Shown: positions 1 to 10,284 of the stretch, piece by piece
How positions within the stretch are numbered: the stretch's first letter is position 1
How the letters are laid out: every line of letters begins with the position of its first letter
Origin: Calothrix sp. MO_192.B10
GTDB lineage: Bacteria; Cyanobacteriota; Cyanobacteriia; Cyanobacteriales; Nostocaceae
Length of the DNA stretch: 64,000 bases
Assembly: GCA_030065055.1 (NCBI GenBank)
Contig: JASJDS010000098.1
Coordinates: 29,857-93,856 of the forward strand
Reading direction: 5' to 3'
The notes under the pieces: generated by a model
The model's database searches: none
Told to the model about the DNA's origin: nothing
Seen by the model: the letters and a program-made list of their open reading frames with translations, nothing else
Made by a program: the position numbers and the translations under genes

Positions 1-2554
1 TTGGGGCGATCGCAGGGTGGTATTTCTCCCCAATGTAGAAACATTAACACCAACCCAGGCGATCGCTCTAGAAGAATGGATGGGTAAGGGTGGACGTTTA
101 ATTGCTAGCGGTCCTACAGCTAGTTTATCTTCTCCAGGGGTGCGACAATTAATGCAATCCCTATTGGGTGGTTATTGGGGATTTAGTCTCAGTAGTCCGC
201 AAAAATTAGAGCGATCGCCAATTAAAACCCAACGGTGGGCAGGCAATAGCCAGCTATTCGGCAAAGTCAGTGGCGGTGTTGTTGTCCCCAATGGGATCAC
301 AGGTAAAGCGGCTGCGGTTTGGAACTCTGAAGATAATTCGGCTGCGGTGGTTGCAACTTCCCGCTCTACCTTGTTTGGATGGCGTTGGGGAATAGATCAA
401 GTAGCAGCAGCAGATTTAGATACTGCTTGGTTACAAGCCACCCTGAAACGCTATCAAACTCGGGCTAAAACTGCTCCCAAAATAATTGCAGGAGCTAATT
501 CTCAATGCTCTACCCAACTAGCTAAACTGCCCAGTTCTACCCAAAAACGGAGTAGTCAGGTATCAAAAGTAACTGAAAGAAAACCAGAGGTGACAAACAC
601 ACCCACATCACCGCCTCCCCCCTCTGTTACTTCCAGAAACACAAATGCACCAGGTTCAGTTACTCCCCGCCAAACCGCATTTGCTCCCATACCCAGAGCT
701 ATTCCCCCTGTCCCCATCCGCAAGTCAGAAGAAGATATTGACCAGTTACAAGAAAGGGTACGCTTAGATGTGCGCCCCAATTCTGGGAAACCCATTAGCC
801 GTGCAGAAGCCGTTACTCTGCAACAAGAATTGAAAAGTTTGATTGGACGGGTGGAAAGTTCCCATCTTGCGGCTCAAGCTGCTAATCCTGGAGCGATCGC
901 TAATAATCCCATTTTGAGCAAAGCACAGCCGGTGCGGTTTGCCAGTGTTAAACCTGGAACCATATCAGCTAGCACCCAGAAAGCACTGTCACGGGCAAAG
1001 CAAATAGCCAATAACTTGCCCCAATTAGTAGCACAAAAGAGGTATGCTCAAGCACGGCAACAGTGGTTAATGGCTAAAGCATCCTTATTACAGGAATTTC
1101 CCATCGATCGCCGATTAGCACAACCAGAAATTCGAGCAATGTGGTTGGATCGAGGAACCATCGTCCGTGCGGGTAGCGAACAGGGATTAGCCAAAATATT
1201 CGATCGCATGGCACAATCTGGAATTAATACGGTATTCTTTGAAACATTAAATGCTAGTTACACTATTTATCCCAGCAAAGTCGCGCCCCAAAAAAATCCC
1301 TTAATTCGTGGTTGGGACCCCCTCGCAGCAGCAGTTAAACTAGCCAAGGCTAGGGGTATGGAATTACACGCTTGGGTGTGGGTATTTGCCGCAGGCAATC
1401 GTAACCATAATAAATTGCTTAACCTACCTAGTAATTATCCAGGGCCAGTATTAGCCGCCCATCCAACTTGGGCAAACCGCGATCGTCAAGGTAGGATGAT
1501 TCCTAAAGGAAAGAAAAAGCCATTTTTTGACCCGGCAAATCCTCAGGTACAAAAGTATTTACTCGACCTTTACGAAGAAATAGTCACTCGCTATCAAGTG
1601 GATGGCTTGCAGTTAGACTATATTCGCTATCCATTCCAAGATCCGGCTAGGGGGCAAACTTACGGTTATGGAGCGGCATCAAGGTCTAAATTTAGACAAT
1701 TAACAGGGGTAGATCCCATTAATATTACCCCCAGACAGCGGCAAATGTGGCAAAAGTGGACAGAGTTTCGTACCCAGCAAGTCGATAATTTTGTCGCTCA
1801 AGTTTCAGAAAGATTACGAAAGAAAAACCCCAAATTAATTTTGTCTGCCGCTGTTTTCCCCTTACCAGAACGGGAAAGGATTCAAAAATTGCAACAAGAT
1901 TGGGAAGTGTGGGCAAAACGCGGGGATGTAGACATGATTGTACCTATGACTTATGCCCTAGATACCATCCGTTTTCAGCGACTCGCCAAACCTTGGATTG
2001 CTGCGAGTAAATTAGGTTCTAGCTTATTAGTTCCGGGGATTCGTTTACTTTCCTTACCTACCTTGGGAGCAGTGGATCAAATTCAGTTAGTCAGGGATTT
2101 ACCTGTAAACGGTTATGCTCTGTTTGCAGCAGAGAACTTACACAGCGACTTGCAAAAAGTTTTTAGTAGTACCCAAGGTGCATCTGTGGGGAGCAAAAAC
2201 GAACCTATAGCTTACCGTCAGCCTTTTCAAACCGCAGCCATTCGCTATGGTGCTTTGCAGAAAGAATGGCAATTAGTAGAGGAAAATAAGCAACTAAACT
2301 TACCTGGAAATACCCTATCAACCTTTAAATCCCAGGCCAAAAGTTTAGAAAATATTTTGACTAAATTAGCCGCAGAACCGAAGCAGAGCAATATAGTTGC
2401 AGCAAGAGCTACCTTGGCTCGTTTCCAATCGCGATTCCGCATTTGGATGCGGGTACATGGTGAGAAGAATCCCTATCAAGTCAAGGTGTGGGAAAATCGG
2501 CTGATTGCCATAGAAAAGCTCTTGCGTTATGGGGAAAGGGCGCAATCTCGATAA
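1..2554 (+). CDS. GHL10-type family 10 glycosyl hydrolase-like protein, 5' end outside window
   Basis: The frame is open to base 2, so the true start lies upstream and the GTG at 17 is only the first internal start codon. Counting from that GTG, residues 1-160 form an alpha/beta region of unknown role. Residues about 165-365 are a Pro/Ser/Thr-rich linker plus helical segments. From about residue 375 (MWLDRG) to 680 the sequence matches the GHL10/DUF187 TIM-barrel family: GINTVFFETLNAS, the H-A-W-V-W strand, DGLQLDYIRYP and MIVPMTYALD are typical core strands with acidic residues at strand ends. The C-terminal 150 residues are helical. In this family the proteins are usually exported and thought to act on cell-wall or exopolysaccharide glycans, but the substrate is unknown. 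The signal peptide, if any, is off the window. Confidence 0.85.
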   Translation, partial: WGDRRVVFLPNVETLTPTQAIALEEWMGKGGRLIASGPTASLSSPGVRQLMQSLLGGYWGFSLSSPQKLERSPIKTQRWAGNSQLFGKVSGGVVVPNGITGKAAAVWNSEDNSAAVVATSRSTLFGWRWGIDQVAAADLDTAWLQATLKRYQTRAKTAPKIIAGANSQCSTQLAKLPSSTQKRSSQVSKVTERKPEVTNTPTSPPPPSVTSRNTNAPGSVTPRQTAFAPIPRAIPPVPIRKSEEDIDQLQERVRLDVRPNSGKPISRAEAVTLQQELKSLIGRVESSHLAAQAANPGAIANNPILSKAQPVRFASVKPGTISASTQKALSRAKQIANNLPQLVAQKRYAQARQQWLMAKASLLQEFPIDRRLAQPEIRAMWLDRGTIVRAGSEQGLAKIFDRMAQSGINTVFFETLNASYTIYPSKVAPQKNPLIRGWDPLAAAVKLAKARGMELHAWVWVFAAGNRNHNKLLNLPSNYPGPVLAAHPTWANRDRQGRMIPKGKKKPFFDPANPQVQKYLLDLYEEIVTRYQVDGLQLDYIRYPFQDPARGQTYGYGAASRSKFRQLTGVDPINITPRQRQMWQKWTEFRTQQVDNFVAQVSERLRKKNPKLILSAAVFPLPERERIQKLQQDWEVWAKRGDVDMIVPMTYALDTIRFQRLAKPWIAASKLGSSLLVPGIRLLSLPTLGAVDQIQLVRDLPVNGYALFAAENLHSDLQKVFSSTQGASVGSKNEPIAYRQPFQTAAIRYGALQKEWQLVEENKQLNLPGNTLSTFKSQAKSLENILTKLAAEPKQSNIVAARATLARFQSRFRIWMRVHGEKNPYQVKVWENRLIAIEKLLRYGERAQSR

Positions 2555-2600
2555 TGGGATGATGGGGTAATGGGGTGATGGGATGATGAAGTAATGAGCT

Positions 2601-2893
2601 GTAGGGGCACGGCATCCGAGATATTGTTTCATCTGCAATAATATTAACCACGCCGTGCCCTTTGCCCGTGGAGATATTGTTTCATCTGCAATAATCTTAA
2701 CCACGCCGTGCCCTTTGCCCGTGGAGATATTGTTTCATCTGCGATAATATTCACCACGCCGTGCCCTTTGTCCGTGGAAATATTGTTCCATCTGTAATAA
2801 TATTAACCACGCCGTGACCTGATCAAGGGGATGGGCACGGCGTGGTCAATTCTTTTGGCTTATAGAATTATCTTACTGATGCCGTGCCCCTAC
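2601..2893. repeat. Inverted-terminus element with four internal 53-bp tandem repeats
   Basis: The element begins GTAGGGGCACGGCATCC and ends GATGCCGTGCCCCTAC, so its ends are inverted repeats. Inside, a 53-bp unit starting GAGATATTGTTTCATCTGC recurs at 2618, 2671, 2724 and 2777 with a few mismatches. A short, unexpanded relative with the same ends sits at 53704-53767. It fills most of the 580-bp gap before metH. The rest of that gap (2894-3134) is AT-rich; I see no cobalamin riboswitch there. Confidence 0.8.
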
Positions 2894-3134
2894 TTCATCA
2901 CTCCTTCACTTTATCAATAAATTTGGGAATTTCTGCGATCGCTAACCCTGGAAATTACAGAGCAATCGCCCTTGGGGCGGCTCTTGGAGGGAGCATCGCA
3001 GTTCATTTTTTACCTAAACTTTACAGATAAATAGTTGTAATCAAAAAAATTATTATGTCAAGATATTTTACAAAATAGTAAATTAAGTCTTAAGTCGAAA
3101 ATCACCACAATAATTTAAATTTGCTTGGGAAAAT

Positions 3135-6100
3135 ATGACTTATCCTTTTTTAGAACGTCTCAATAGTCCGCAGCGTCCGGTTTTAGTGTTTGATGGCGCT
3201 ATGGGAACTAATCTCCAAGTCCAAAATCTCACGGCTGAGGATTTTGGTGGCCCAGAATACGAAGGTTGTAATGAATATCTGGTTCACACCAAGCCGGAAG
3301 CAGTAGCAACAGTACACCGGGGTTTCTTGGCTGCGGGTGCGGATGTAATTGAAACCGATACCTTTGGCGGTACATCCGTTGTTTTAGCAGAATATGACCT
3401 GGCTGACCAAGCTTATTATTTGAATAAAACTGCTGCTGAGTTAGCGAAAAAAGTGGTGGCGGAATTTTCTACCCCAGAAAAGCCCCGGTTTGTGGCCGGT
3501 TCTATGGGACCAGGGACTAAATTACCTACTTTGGGTCACATTGACTTTGACACCCTGAAAAACGCCTATGTAGAGCAAGCTGAGGCTTTATTTGATGGTG
3601 GGGTGGATCTATTCCTGGTGGAAACCTGTCAGGATGTATTGCAAATTAAAGCTGCACTCAACGCCATTGAGGAAGTATTTGCCAAAAAAGGCGATCGCCG
3701 TCCGTTAATGGTTTCTGTCACAATGGAAACGATGGGGACAATGTTGGTGGGTACGGAAATCAGCGCGGTGGTGACGATTTTGTCACCCTATAATATTGAT
3801 ATTTTGGGGTTAAACTGTGCCACTGGTCCCGATTTGATGAAGCCACATATTAAGTATCTATCGGAGCATTCGCCATTTATTGTTTCCTGTATTCCCAATG
3901 CGGGTTTACCGGAGAATGTCGGTGGTCAAGCACATTACAAATTGACCCCGATGGAATTACGGATGAATTTAATGCATTTCATCGAAGATTTAGGTGTCCA
4001 AGTGATTGGGGGTTGCTGTGGGACACGTCCGGAACACATTCAAGCATTGGCAGAAATTGCCCAGGATTTAACACCAAAGGTAAGGGAACCGGAATTGGAA
4101 GCGGCGGCGGCTTCTATTTATGGTACTCAACCATATGACCAAGATAATTCTTTCTTGATTATTGGCGAAAGATTAAATGCCAGTGGTTCCAAGAAATGCC
4201 GTACCATGTTGAACGATGAAGACTGGGACGGACTGGTATCTATGGGTAGGGCGCAAGTTAAGGAAGGTGCCCACATCCTGGATGTGAACGTGGATTATGT
4301 GGGACGGGATGGCGTGCGCGATATGCACGAGTTAGCTTCCCGCCTAGTAAATAATATTACCCTTCCCTTAATGCTAGACTCCACGGAATGGGAGAAAATG
4401 GAGGCTGGCTTAAAGGTTGCTGGGGGTAAATGTTTGCTTAACTCCACCAACTACGAAGATGGGGAACCCCGCTTTTTGAAGGTGTTGGAATTAGCCAAGA
4501 AATATGGTGCTGGGGTAGTCATTGGTACTATCGATGAAGATGGTATGGCGCGGACAGCCGAGAAAAAATTTGCGATCGCTCAACGTGCCTATCGCCAAGC
4601 TTTAGAATATGGTATACCCGCCCATGAGATATTTTTTGACACCTTAGCTCTACCAATTTCTACGGGGATTGAGGAAGATAGGGAAAATGGTAAAGCTACC
4701 ATTGAAGCCATCCGTCGCATTCGTCAAGAATTACCAGGATGTCACGTAGTTTTGGGTGTTTCCAATGTTTCCTTTGGCTTAAATCCCGCCGCACGGATAG
4801 TACTCAACTCCATGTTCCTCCACGAATGTATGGCGGTGGGAATGGATGCAGCTATCGTGAGTGCTAACAAAATTTTACCCCTGTCCAAGATTGAGGAGAA
4901 GCACCAAGAAGTTTGTCGCCACCTAATTTACGACGAACGTAAATTTGAAGGAGATGTCTGCGTTTATGACCCCTTGGGCGAACTTACTACCATGTTTGAA
5001 GGGGTAAGTGCCAAACGGGATAAGGGTGTTGATGAAAATCTTCCCATTGAGGAGCGTCTCAAGCAGCATATTATCGATGGGGAGCGCATTGGCTTGGAAG
5101 ATGCACTTAAGCAAGCCATGGAAAAGTATCCCCCATTGGATATTGTTAACGTTTACCTACTGGATGGAATGAAAGTGGTGGGTGAGTTGTTCGGTTCTGG
5201 ACAAATGCAGCTACCCTTCGTCTTACAATCAGCAGAAACCATGAAAGCGGCGGTGGCTTTCCTTGAACCCCACATGGAAAAATCCGAAGCCGAGGAAGAC
5301 AACGCCAAGGGAACCTTTATTATTGCCACGGTTAAGGGTGATGTCCATGATATTGGTAAAAACTTGGTAGATATTATCCTTTCCAACAACGGTTATCGGG
5401 TGATTAACCTGGGAATCAAACAACCAGTGGAAAATATCATCGAAGCCTATAACCAGCATAAAGCCGATTGTATTGCCATGAGTGGCTTATTGGTGAAATC
5501 CACGGCGTTTATGAAGGAGAACTTGCAGGTATTTAACGAAAAGGGTATTACCGTTCCCGTAATTTTAGGTGGTGCGGCACTAACTCCCAAATTTGTCCAC
5601 GAAGACTGCCAAAACACCTATAACGGTAAAGTGGTTTACGGTAAAGATGCATTCTCTGACTTGCATTTCATGGATAAACTCATGCCAGCCAAAGCCGCTG
5701 AACAATGGGATGATATCCAAGGATTTTTGGGAGAATTTGCCGAAGCAGAATCCTCAAATGGTCATAAATCAGCAGGGGAAGATAAGCAAACAAAGAAAAA
5801 ACCAGCAGAACCCCAAATCATTGATACTCGCCGTTCTGAAGCCGTTGACATTGATACAGAACGTCCCACACCACCCTTCTGGGGAACTAAGCTACTGCAA
5901 CCAGAAGATATTCCCCTGGAAGAGTTATTCTGGTACTTGGATTTACAGGCTTTGATTGCTGGACAATGGCAGTTTAGAAAGCCAAAAGACCAATCTAAGG
6001 AAGAGTATCAAGCTTTCTTACAAGAGAAAGTTTATCCCATCTTAGAAACTTGGAAGCAACGGGTAATTGAGGAGAACTTGTTGCATCCCCAGGTGATTTA

Positions 6101-6674
6101 TGGGTATTTCCCTTGTCAGGCTGAGGGGAATACGCTTTATATATATAACCACAAAGACGCAAAGGACGCGAAGGAGATAGTTACCAGTTTTGAGTTTCCC
6201 CGACAAAAATCCCTGCGACGGTTGTGTATTGCCGATTTCTTTGCACCGAAGGAGTCGGGAGTGGTTGATGTATTCCCCATGCAAGCGGTGACGGTGGGTG
6301 AAGTAGCTACGGAGTTTGCCCAAAAGTTATTTGCCGATAATTCATACACAGACTATCTGTATTTTCACGGTATAGCAGTGCAAGTGGCTGAGGCATTAGC
6401 TGAGTGGACACACGCGAGAATCCGCCGTGAGCTTGGTTTTGGAGGAGAAGACCCTGATAATATTCGGGATGTACTAGCCCAGAGGTATCGAGGTTCTCGG
6501 TATAGTTTTGGCTACCCTGCTTGTCCCAATATTCAGGATCAGTACAAGCAGTTGGAACTGCTGGAAACTGACCGAATTAAGATGTATATGGATGAAAGTG
6601 AGCAGTTGTATCCGGAACAGTCTACGACGGCGATTATTACTTATCACCCCGTAGCGAAGTACTTTAGCGCGTAA
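3135..6674 (+). CDS. metH: Cobalamin-dependent methionine synthase
   Basis: This cytosolic enzyme transfers a methyl group from 5-methyltetrahydrofolate through methylcobalamin to homocysteine. At 1179 residues it has full-length modular architecture. The homocysteine/zinc domain (about 1-310) has its Cys ligands in LNCATG (about 228) and GGCCGT (about 293). A pterin-binding barrel (about 340-600) carries GERLNASGS. The cap and B12 domain (about 640-870) have the base-off motif DVHDIG near residue 736. The C-terminal AdoMet activation domain (about 900-1179) contains RRELGFG and [14 protein letters not shown]. The start ATG opens directly into a conserved N-terminus. A lysine-rich linker lies near 880-920. 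Around residues 1006-1015 the peptide [10 protein letters not shown] is encoded by a copy of an intergenic repeat (6147-6176). Function is secure. Confidence 0.97.
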   Translation: MTYPFLERLNSPQRPVLVFDGAMGTNLQVQNLTAEDFGGPEYEGCNEYLVHTKPEAVATVHRGFLAAGADVIETDTFGGTSVVLAEYDLADQAYYLNKTAAELAKKVVAEFSTPEKPRFVAGSMGPGTKLPTLGHIDFDTLKNAYVEQAEALFDGGVDLFLVETCQDVLQIKAALNAIEEVFAKKGDRRPLMVSVTMETMGTMLVGTEISAVVTILSPYNIDILGLNCATGPDLMKPHIKYLSEHSPFIVSCIPNAGLPENVGGQAHYKLTPMELRMNLMHFIEDLGVQVIGGCCGTRPEHIQALAEIAQDLTPKVREPELEAAAASIYGTQPYDQDNSFLIIGERLNASGSKKCRTMLNDEDWDGLVSMGRAQVKEGAHILDVNVDYVGRDGVRDMHELASRLVNNITLPLMLDSTEWEKMEAGLKVAGGKCLLNSTNYEDGEPRFLKVLELAKKYGAGVVIGTIDEDGMARTAEKKFAIAQRAYRQALEYGIPAHEIFFDTLALPISTGIEEDRENGKATIEAIRRIRQELPGCHVVLGVSNVSFGLNPAARIVLNSMFLHECMAVGMDAAIVSANKILPLSKIEEKHQEVCRHLIYDERKFEGDVCVYDPLGELTTMFEGVSAKRDKGVDENLPIEERLKQHIIDGERIGLEDALKQAMEKYPPLDIVNVYLLDGMKVVGELFGSGQMQLPFVLQSAETMKAAVAFLEPHMEKSEAEEDNAKGTFIIATVKGDVHDIGKNLVDIILSNNGYRVINLGIKQPVENIIEAYNQHKADCIAMSGLLVKSTAFMKENLQVFNEKGITVPVILGGAALTPKFVHEDCQNTYNGKVVYGKDAFSDLHFMDKLMPAKAAEQWDDIQGFLGEFAEAESSNGHKSAGEDKQTKKKPAEPQIIDTRRSEAVDIDTERPTPPFWGTKLLQPEDIPLEELFWYLDLQALIAGQWQFRKPKDQSKEEYQAFLQEKVYPILETWKQRVIEENLLHPQVIYGYFPCQAEGNTLYIYNHKDAKDAKEIVTSFEFPRQKSLRRLCIADFFAPKESGVVDVFPMQAVTVGEVATEFAQKLFADNSYTDYLYFHGIAVQVAEALAEWTHARIRRELGFGGEDPDNIRDVLAQRYRGSRYSFGYPACPNIQDQYKQLELLETDRIKMYMDESEQLYPEQSTTAIITYHPVAKYFSA
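6147..6176. repeat. Intergenic-type repeat embedded in metH coding sequence
   Basis: The stretch AACCACAAAGACGCAAAGG plus the following bases closely matches the intergenic repeat at 6717-6749 (AACCGCAGAGACGCAGAGG and on). It is read in frame as [10 protein letters not shown] in the activation domain of MetH. Confidence 0.65.
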
Positions 6675-6681
6675 TATGATA

Positions 6682-6712
6682 CCCCCTCTTCGATTGTGGA
6701 GAGGGGGAATTT
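6682..6712 (+). terminator. Probable rho-independent terminator of metH
   Basis: A stem of CCCCCTCT and AGAGGGGG with a 10-nt loop is followed by AATTTTA, 8 bases after the metH stop codon. Confidence 0.6.
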
Positions 6713-6716
6713 TATG

Positions 6717-6749
6717 AACCGCAGAGACGCAGAGGACGCAGAGGAAGAG
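6717..6749. repeat. AACCGCAGAGACGCAGAGG-type dispersed repeat
   Basis: The same GACGCAGAGG-type sequence recurs inside metH (6147-6176), at about 34930, and inverted within the elements at 63.7 and 63.95 kb (GCGCCTCTGCGGTT). Confidence 0.6.
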
Positions 6750-6822
6750 AGGTGTTTGTTCAGTTTATTTCGGTGGCAGGATATACTAACGTTTGACGAT
6801 AGTAACGTAAAGCGATAGGATT

Positions 6823-7107
6823 GTGATTGTTAGTTTTAAATCTGAGGAAACAAAGCTCATCTTTGACGGCTTTATATCTTCTGATTTGCCGCCGAATATC
6901 CAAAAGACTGCTTTACGAAAACTGCTGATTCTTGATGCTGCAACCTCAATTAATGATTTGCGCGTTCCACCTGGTAATCGCTTAGAAAAACTAGTTGGCG
7001 ATAGGAAGGGACAGTACAGTATTCGTATTAACGAACAATGGCGAATCTGCTTTGTATGGACGGAGGAGAAGAATGTTTCGGAAGTAGAAATAGTAGATTA
7101 CCACTGA
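6823..7107 (+). CDS. higB: RelE/ParE-superfamily toxin, HigB-type
   Basis: At 94 residues it has the size and motifs of HigB, a ribosome-dependent mRNA interferase. Residues 26-60 (AL(R)KLLILDAA, LRVPPGNRLEKL) and 65-80 (GQYSIRINEQWRICF) match the HigB fold, with the conserved basic and aromatic residues of the RelE active face present. The gene opens with GTG behind AGGA. Only three bases separate it from the antitoxin gene behind, giving the toxin-first order typical of higBA. Expression is normally autorepressed by HigA. The reading frame looks intact. Confidence 0.85.
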   Translation: MIVSFKSEETKLIFDGFISSDLPPNIQKTALRKLLILDAATSINDLRVPPGNRLEKLVGDRKGQYSIRINEQWRICFVWTEEKNVSEVEIVDYH

Positions 7108-7110
7108 CTT

Positions 7111-7431
7111 ATGGAAATGATTATGAATAGTAACCGTTTACCAAATATACACCCTGGGGAAATATTACAACTAGAATTTTTGCAACCCCTCAATATCACC
7201 CCTTATCGTTTGAGCAAAGATATAGGTGTAGCTCAAACAAGAATTAGTGAAATTTTATCTGGAAAACGCAGTATTACAGCAGATACAGCTTTGCGTTTAT
7301 CTCGTTATTTTGGTAATAGTGCTCAGTTTTGGTTGAATTTACAAACGCAATACGATGTACGTCAAGCTCTGGAAGAAAATGCAGAAATTTACAATCAAAT
7401 ATCTAAACTTCCTTTAAATGATGTAGCCTGA
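7111..7431 (+). CDS. higA: HigA-family antitoxin, HTH-type regulator
   Basis: The protein is about 106 residues, with an XRE-like helix-turn-helix at about 35-70 (TPYRLSKDIGVAQTRISEI, followed by GKRSITADTALRLSRYFG). The N-terminal HPGEIL motif is diagnostic of the HigA addiction-module family. It should neutralise the HigB encoded just upstream and repress the operon. Alternative in-frame ATGs exist at 7117 and 7123. The C-terminal tail (VRQALEENAEIYNQI) is the usual short helix. Confidence 0.88.
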   Translation: MEMIMNSNRLPNIHPGEILQLEFLQPLNITPYRLSKDIGVAQTRISEILSGKRSITADTALRLSRYFGNSAQFWLNLQTQYDVRQALEENAEIYNQISKLPLNDVA

Positions 7432-7540
7432 GTTTGTCAAGGAAAATATTTCAGCGCGTAATAGTTTATCATTTGTGGGTGAGAAGACCCTACCCGAGCA
7501 CGAAGTGGAGTAGGGATGATAGCGAACTTTAAACTAAATA

Positions 7541-7682
7541 TAGGAATCCGATTTGATTGTTGAATAAAATTAGGTACTTGTAGTACTTGTTAGGGTGCGT
7601 TATGCTAAAAGCACTCCGCACCTAAAAGATTACTGGATGGTGCGTTACGCTTTGCGGTAACACACCCTACGTGTTTTAAGCG
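7541..7682. repeat. Dispersed element starting TAGGAATCCG
   Basis: The left end TAGGAATCCGATTTGATTG continues into AATAAAATTAGGTACTTG, and the right end is TAACACACCCTACGTG then TTTTAAGCG. A second copy with a longer, different middle is at 19645-19846, and a left-end fragment is at about 34735. The ends carry GGGTG(C/T)GTTA and TAACACACCC, an inverted pair. Confidence 0.65.
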
Positions 7683-7786
7683 CTCGCTAGACTTGCATAA
7701 ATTACAGGTTAAGGAAGAGTTTGTTTATAGGAGAATCGCGCTGGGATAGTCAAATACGCACAATAATACCCTAGTGAGGGATAACA

Positions 7787-7830
7787 GATCCCCGACTTCT
7801 TAAAGAAGTCGGGGATCGCTCACACCCGCG
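7787..7830. repeat. Palindromic GATCCCCGACTTCTT repeat, short-loop copy
   Basis: A 15-bp arm, GATCCCCGACTTCTT, and its complement are separated by one base, followed by GCTCACACCCGCGA. Related copies with the same arms and tail but longer centres are at 14292-14370 and 63440-63540. Together with the element before it, it fills the gap from 7432 to 7879; nothing else is evident there. Confidence 0.75.
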
Positions 7831-7879
7831 AATTGTCAAAATTAATGCAACACAATTTATTGATAACCTCACCATTTTC

Positions 7880-8323
7880 TTACCCTTCTCCAGAAATTTG
7901 ACAAAATATAGTCCTATTTCTCGCTCCATCTAATTCAAAAAATAATACCGATTGATAAGTTCCCAAAGCTAATTTGCCATCCACAATGGGAATTACCTCA
8001 CTAGTACTCATAGTCATCGCCATAAGGTGAGAGTGAGCATTCATGGGTTCGTCTGGGGGAATATTCGCTCTTAAATGCAGATCATTATGTAAATACTTAT
8101 CTGACTCTGGTGCTAATTTACGTAAATATACTTTGATATCTTCTAATAGTCTTTCCTCGTATTCATTGATAGCTAATGCAGTGGTTGTGTGGCGAGAAAA
8201 AATTAAAGCTTGACCATTTTGTATTGGGGTTGCTGTAATTAAATCTTGAATTTGTGGAGTAATGTTGTGAATATTAATTCCTGGATTTGTTTTAATTTCA
8301 ATGATTTTATGAAAAATAGCCAT
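7880..8323 (-). CDS. YjbQ/UPF0047 family protein
   Basis: The 147-residue protein matches the compact YjbQ (UPF0047) family in length and motifs: SRHTTTALAINE (about 43-54), HNDLHLRANIPPDEPMNAHSHL (split around residues 79-100) and the C-terminal FFELDGARNRTIF. Conserved His and Glu residues form a metal- or phosphate-binding trimer site. Members were reported to have weak secondary thiamine-phosphate synthase activity, but the physiological role is unsettled. It stands alone here. The following 305-bp gap to 8628 shows no gene. Confidence 0.88.
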   Translation of the reverse strand: MAIFHKIIEIKTNPGINIHNITPQIQDLITATPIQNGQALIFSRHTTTALAINEYEERLLEDIKVYLRKLAPESDKYLHNDLHLRANIPPDEPMNAHSHLMAMTMSTSEVIPIVDGKLALGTYQSVLFFELDGARNRTIFCQISGEG

Positions 8324-8628
8324 TATATTCTTGTTAATACTGAAATGGTAAATTCAACCTCGTCTACCTTGAGAACCGTAGTTTTATCCCATGAGTTTGT
8401 AGACTTTGGGATTGCTTCCTTACGTCGCAATGACATATCTGAACCTGAGTTCGGGATAAGCTGCAACCCTCATTATACGGTTGATTGATTTTGGTATCAG
8501 TCAACGTGTTTGCGTCGTTTCAGCCAATTAACGGTAAATAAACCTCCTTAACCCGAACTGAGGTTATCTGAATAATTAGAAACTCCAGGTTTAAACATGG
8601 ATGAGGTTTATGGATGTAATCACTTATC

Positions 8629-9795
8629 CTAAGCCAAAATGGTCTGTAAACCCCTAACTAATCTTTCGATTCCCTGCTTCGCCGTATCTTTTTGCAGCGC
8701 ACCATAAGCTACCCGTAAATAACACCCATCATCCATACCAAAGGTTGTACCGGGAATGACTGCAACTTGATGCTCGCAGATGAGTTGCTTGACTAGCTCA
8801 AAGGCATCCATTTGGGTATGAACCTTGAGGAAAAAGTAAAAAGCACCATCAGCAGGGGCAATGGTACATAATCCTTCTAGGGGTTTGAGTAACTCAATTA
8901 CCTCCTCCCGCACTTGTGCCAACTCAGCAATGTGATTCTCTAAATAATCTGGTTGTGCTTGCAATGCGCCCAACGCTGCATACTGGGAAACTACAGGGGG
9001 ACAAATCAAAATAGTATCTTGAACCTTCTTTACTGATGCTAGGAGGTGCTGGGGAATTACCATATAGCCAATACGCCAACTAGCAAATCCATAAGCCTTA
9101 GAAAGACTGTAAAGGGAAATGGTATGTTGGCTGCTGTTAGGGAATGCACCAGGGGAAGTATGTTTCACCCCGTTATAAGTGAAGTATTCGTAAGCCTCAT
9201 CACTGATATGATAGATATTGCGATCGCTACAAATTTGATGAACCTGTTGTAATGCTACTTGTGGATAAACTGCACCCGTGGGATTATTGGGGGAAATGGT
9301 GACTACTGCACGGGTTTTAGGAGTAATTGCATCGACAATTGCCTGGGGACGCAGTTGATAATTATCATCTGTTTGTACTAATACTGGACGACACCCCGCC
9401 ATGGAAATTGCCATTTCATGGTTGAAATAATAGGGTGTGTTGAGAATAATTTCATCCCCAGGAGAAGTTATGGCTAAAATGGCATTCATAAATGCCATGT
9501 TGCTACCAGCTGTGACAACTATACAGTTTTCGTAGGTTATTTCAATCCCATTAAATGTTTGTAATTTTGCTGTCAATGTTGTGGTTAAAGGAGGAATTCC
9601 CTCCACAGCTTTGTAGAGATTATTAGCCGGTTCGGCGAGGAATTTAGATAAAAAATCTATCGCTTCTGAGGGTGGAGAATAGGAAACCACGCCTTGTCCT
9701 AAGGAAATCGTTCCCGGACAATTTTTAATTAATTCACCAACTACAGGAATAATGGGCGATTGTACCGCCTCCATGCGCGAAAGAAAAGATTTCAT
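8629..9795 (-). CDS. Class I/II PLP-dependent aminotransferase (aspartate aminotransferase-like)
   Basis: About 388 residues with fold-type I aminotransferase features. SLGQGVVSYSPP near residue 36 is the substrate loop, NNPTGAVYP and DEAYEYF position PLP, and SLYSLSKAYGFASWRIGY holds the Schiff-base lysine and the following Arg. The C-terminal YLRVAYGA carries the carboxylate-binding Arg. I chose the ATG at 9795; an in-frame GTG lies three codons upstream. The family transfers amino groups between amino and keto acids in the cytosol, but substrate choice (aspartate, aromatic or other) cannot be read from sequence. There are no functionally linked neighbours. The 490 bp upstream contains only (A)ATCTAAA/ATCCAAA heptamer repeats. 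Confidence 0.88.
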   Translation of the reverse strand: MKSFLSRMEAVQSPIIPVVGELIKNCPGTISLGQGVVSYSPPSEAIDFLSKFLAEPANNLYKAVEGIPPLTTTLTAKLQTFNGIEITYENCIVVTAGSNMAFMNAILAITSPGDEIILNTPYYFNHEMAISMAGCRPVLVQTDDNYQLRPQAIVDAITPKTRAVVTISPNNPTGAVYPQVALQQVHQICSDRNIYHISDEAYEYFTYNGVKHTSPGAFPNSSQHTISLYSLSKAYGFASWRIGYMVIPQHLLASVKKVQDTILICPPVVSQYAALGALQAQPDYLENHIAELAQVREEVIELLKPLEGLCTIAPADGAFYFFLKVHTQMDAFELVKQLICEHQVAVIPGTTFGMDDGCYLRVAYGALQKDTAKQGIERLVRGLQTILA

Positions 9796-10284
9796 GAAAT
9801 ACACTTATAATACTTTTGCCATTTTTTGTTGAATAACCAGACAATCTCGTTATGCATATTATGGTAGATTTGTACAGGCTGTAAATACTGAGATTTATTT
9901 ATATTTTGCTTCCCGATTAATTCACTAAATCTTCATAGCGTTATAGAGACATAAATCTAATCATATATTTATACTTGAAAAGTAAATTATTTAGAGAAAT
10001 TTGTGACCAATAAATATACTGGATACAAGCCCTCAGATTCATTCTTGGATAAAAAAGAAGTTTACTATCATTATTTCAAAACCTTGGCTTTAGATATAGG
10101 GTCACGACTCGTGCTACCCAGAGCGACTGTCGTCGTCGCGGGGGTCGTTCTGAATCCAAAATCCAAAATCTAAAATCTAAAATTGAATGACCGAATCGGG
10201 AACTTAATAAATATTTAATCAGTCACTGACAGCACTTACTTCAAGGTTTTATCCATACTGTTCAGCCAATATTTAAGAGGATTT

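Noticed and set aside
2618..2829. CRISPR-like regularly spaced repeats
   Set aside because: The whole 53-bp unit repeats with no unique spacers, and it lies inside an inverted-end element.
2894..3134. Cobalamin or SAM riboswitch upstream of metH
   Set aside because: No conserved B12-box or SAM riboswitch core could be found by eye.
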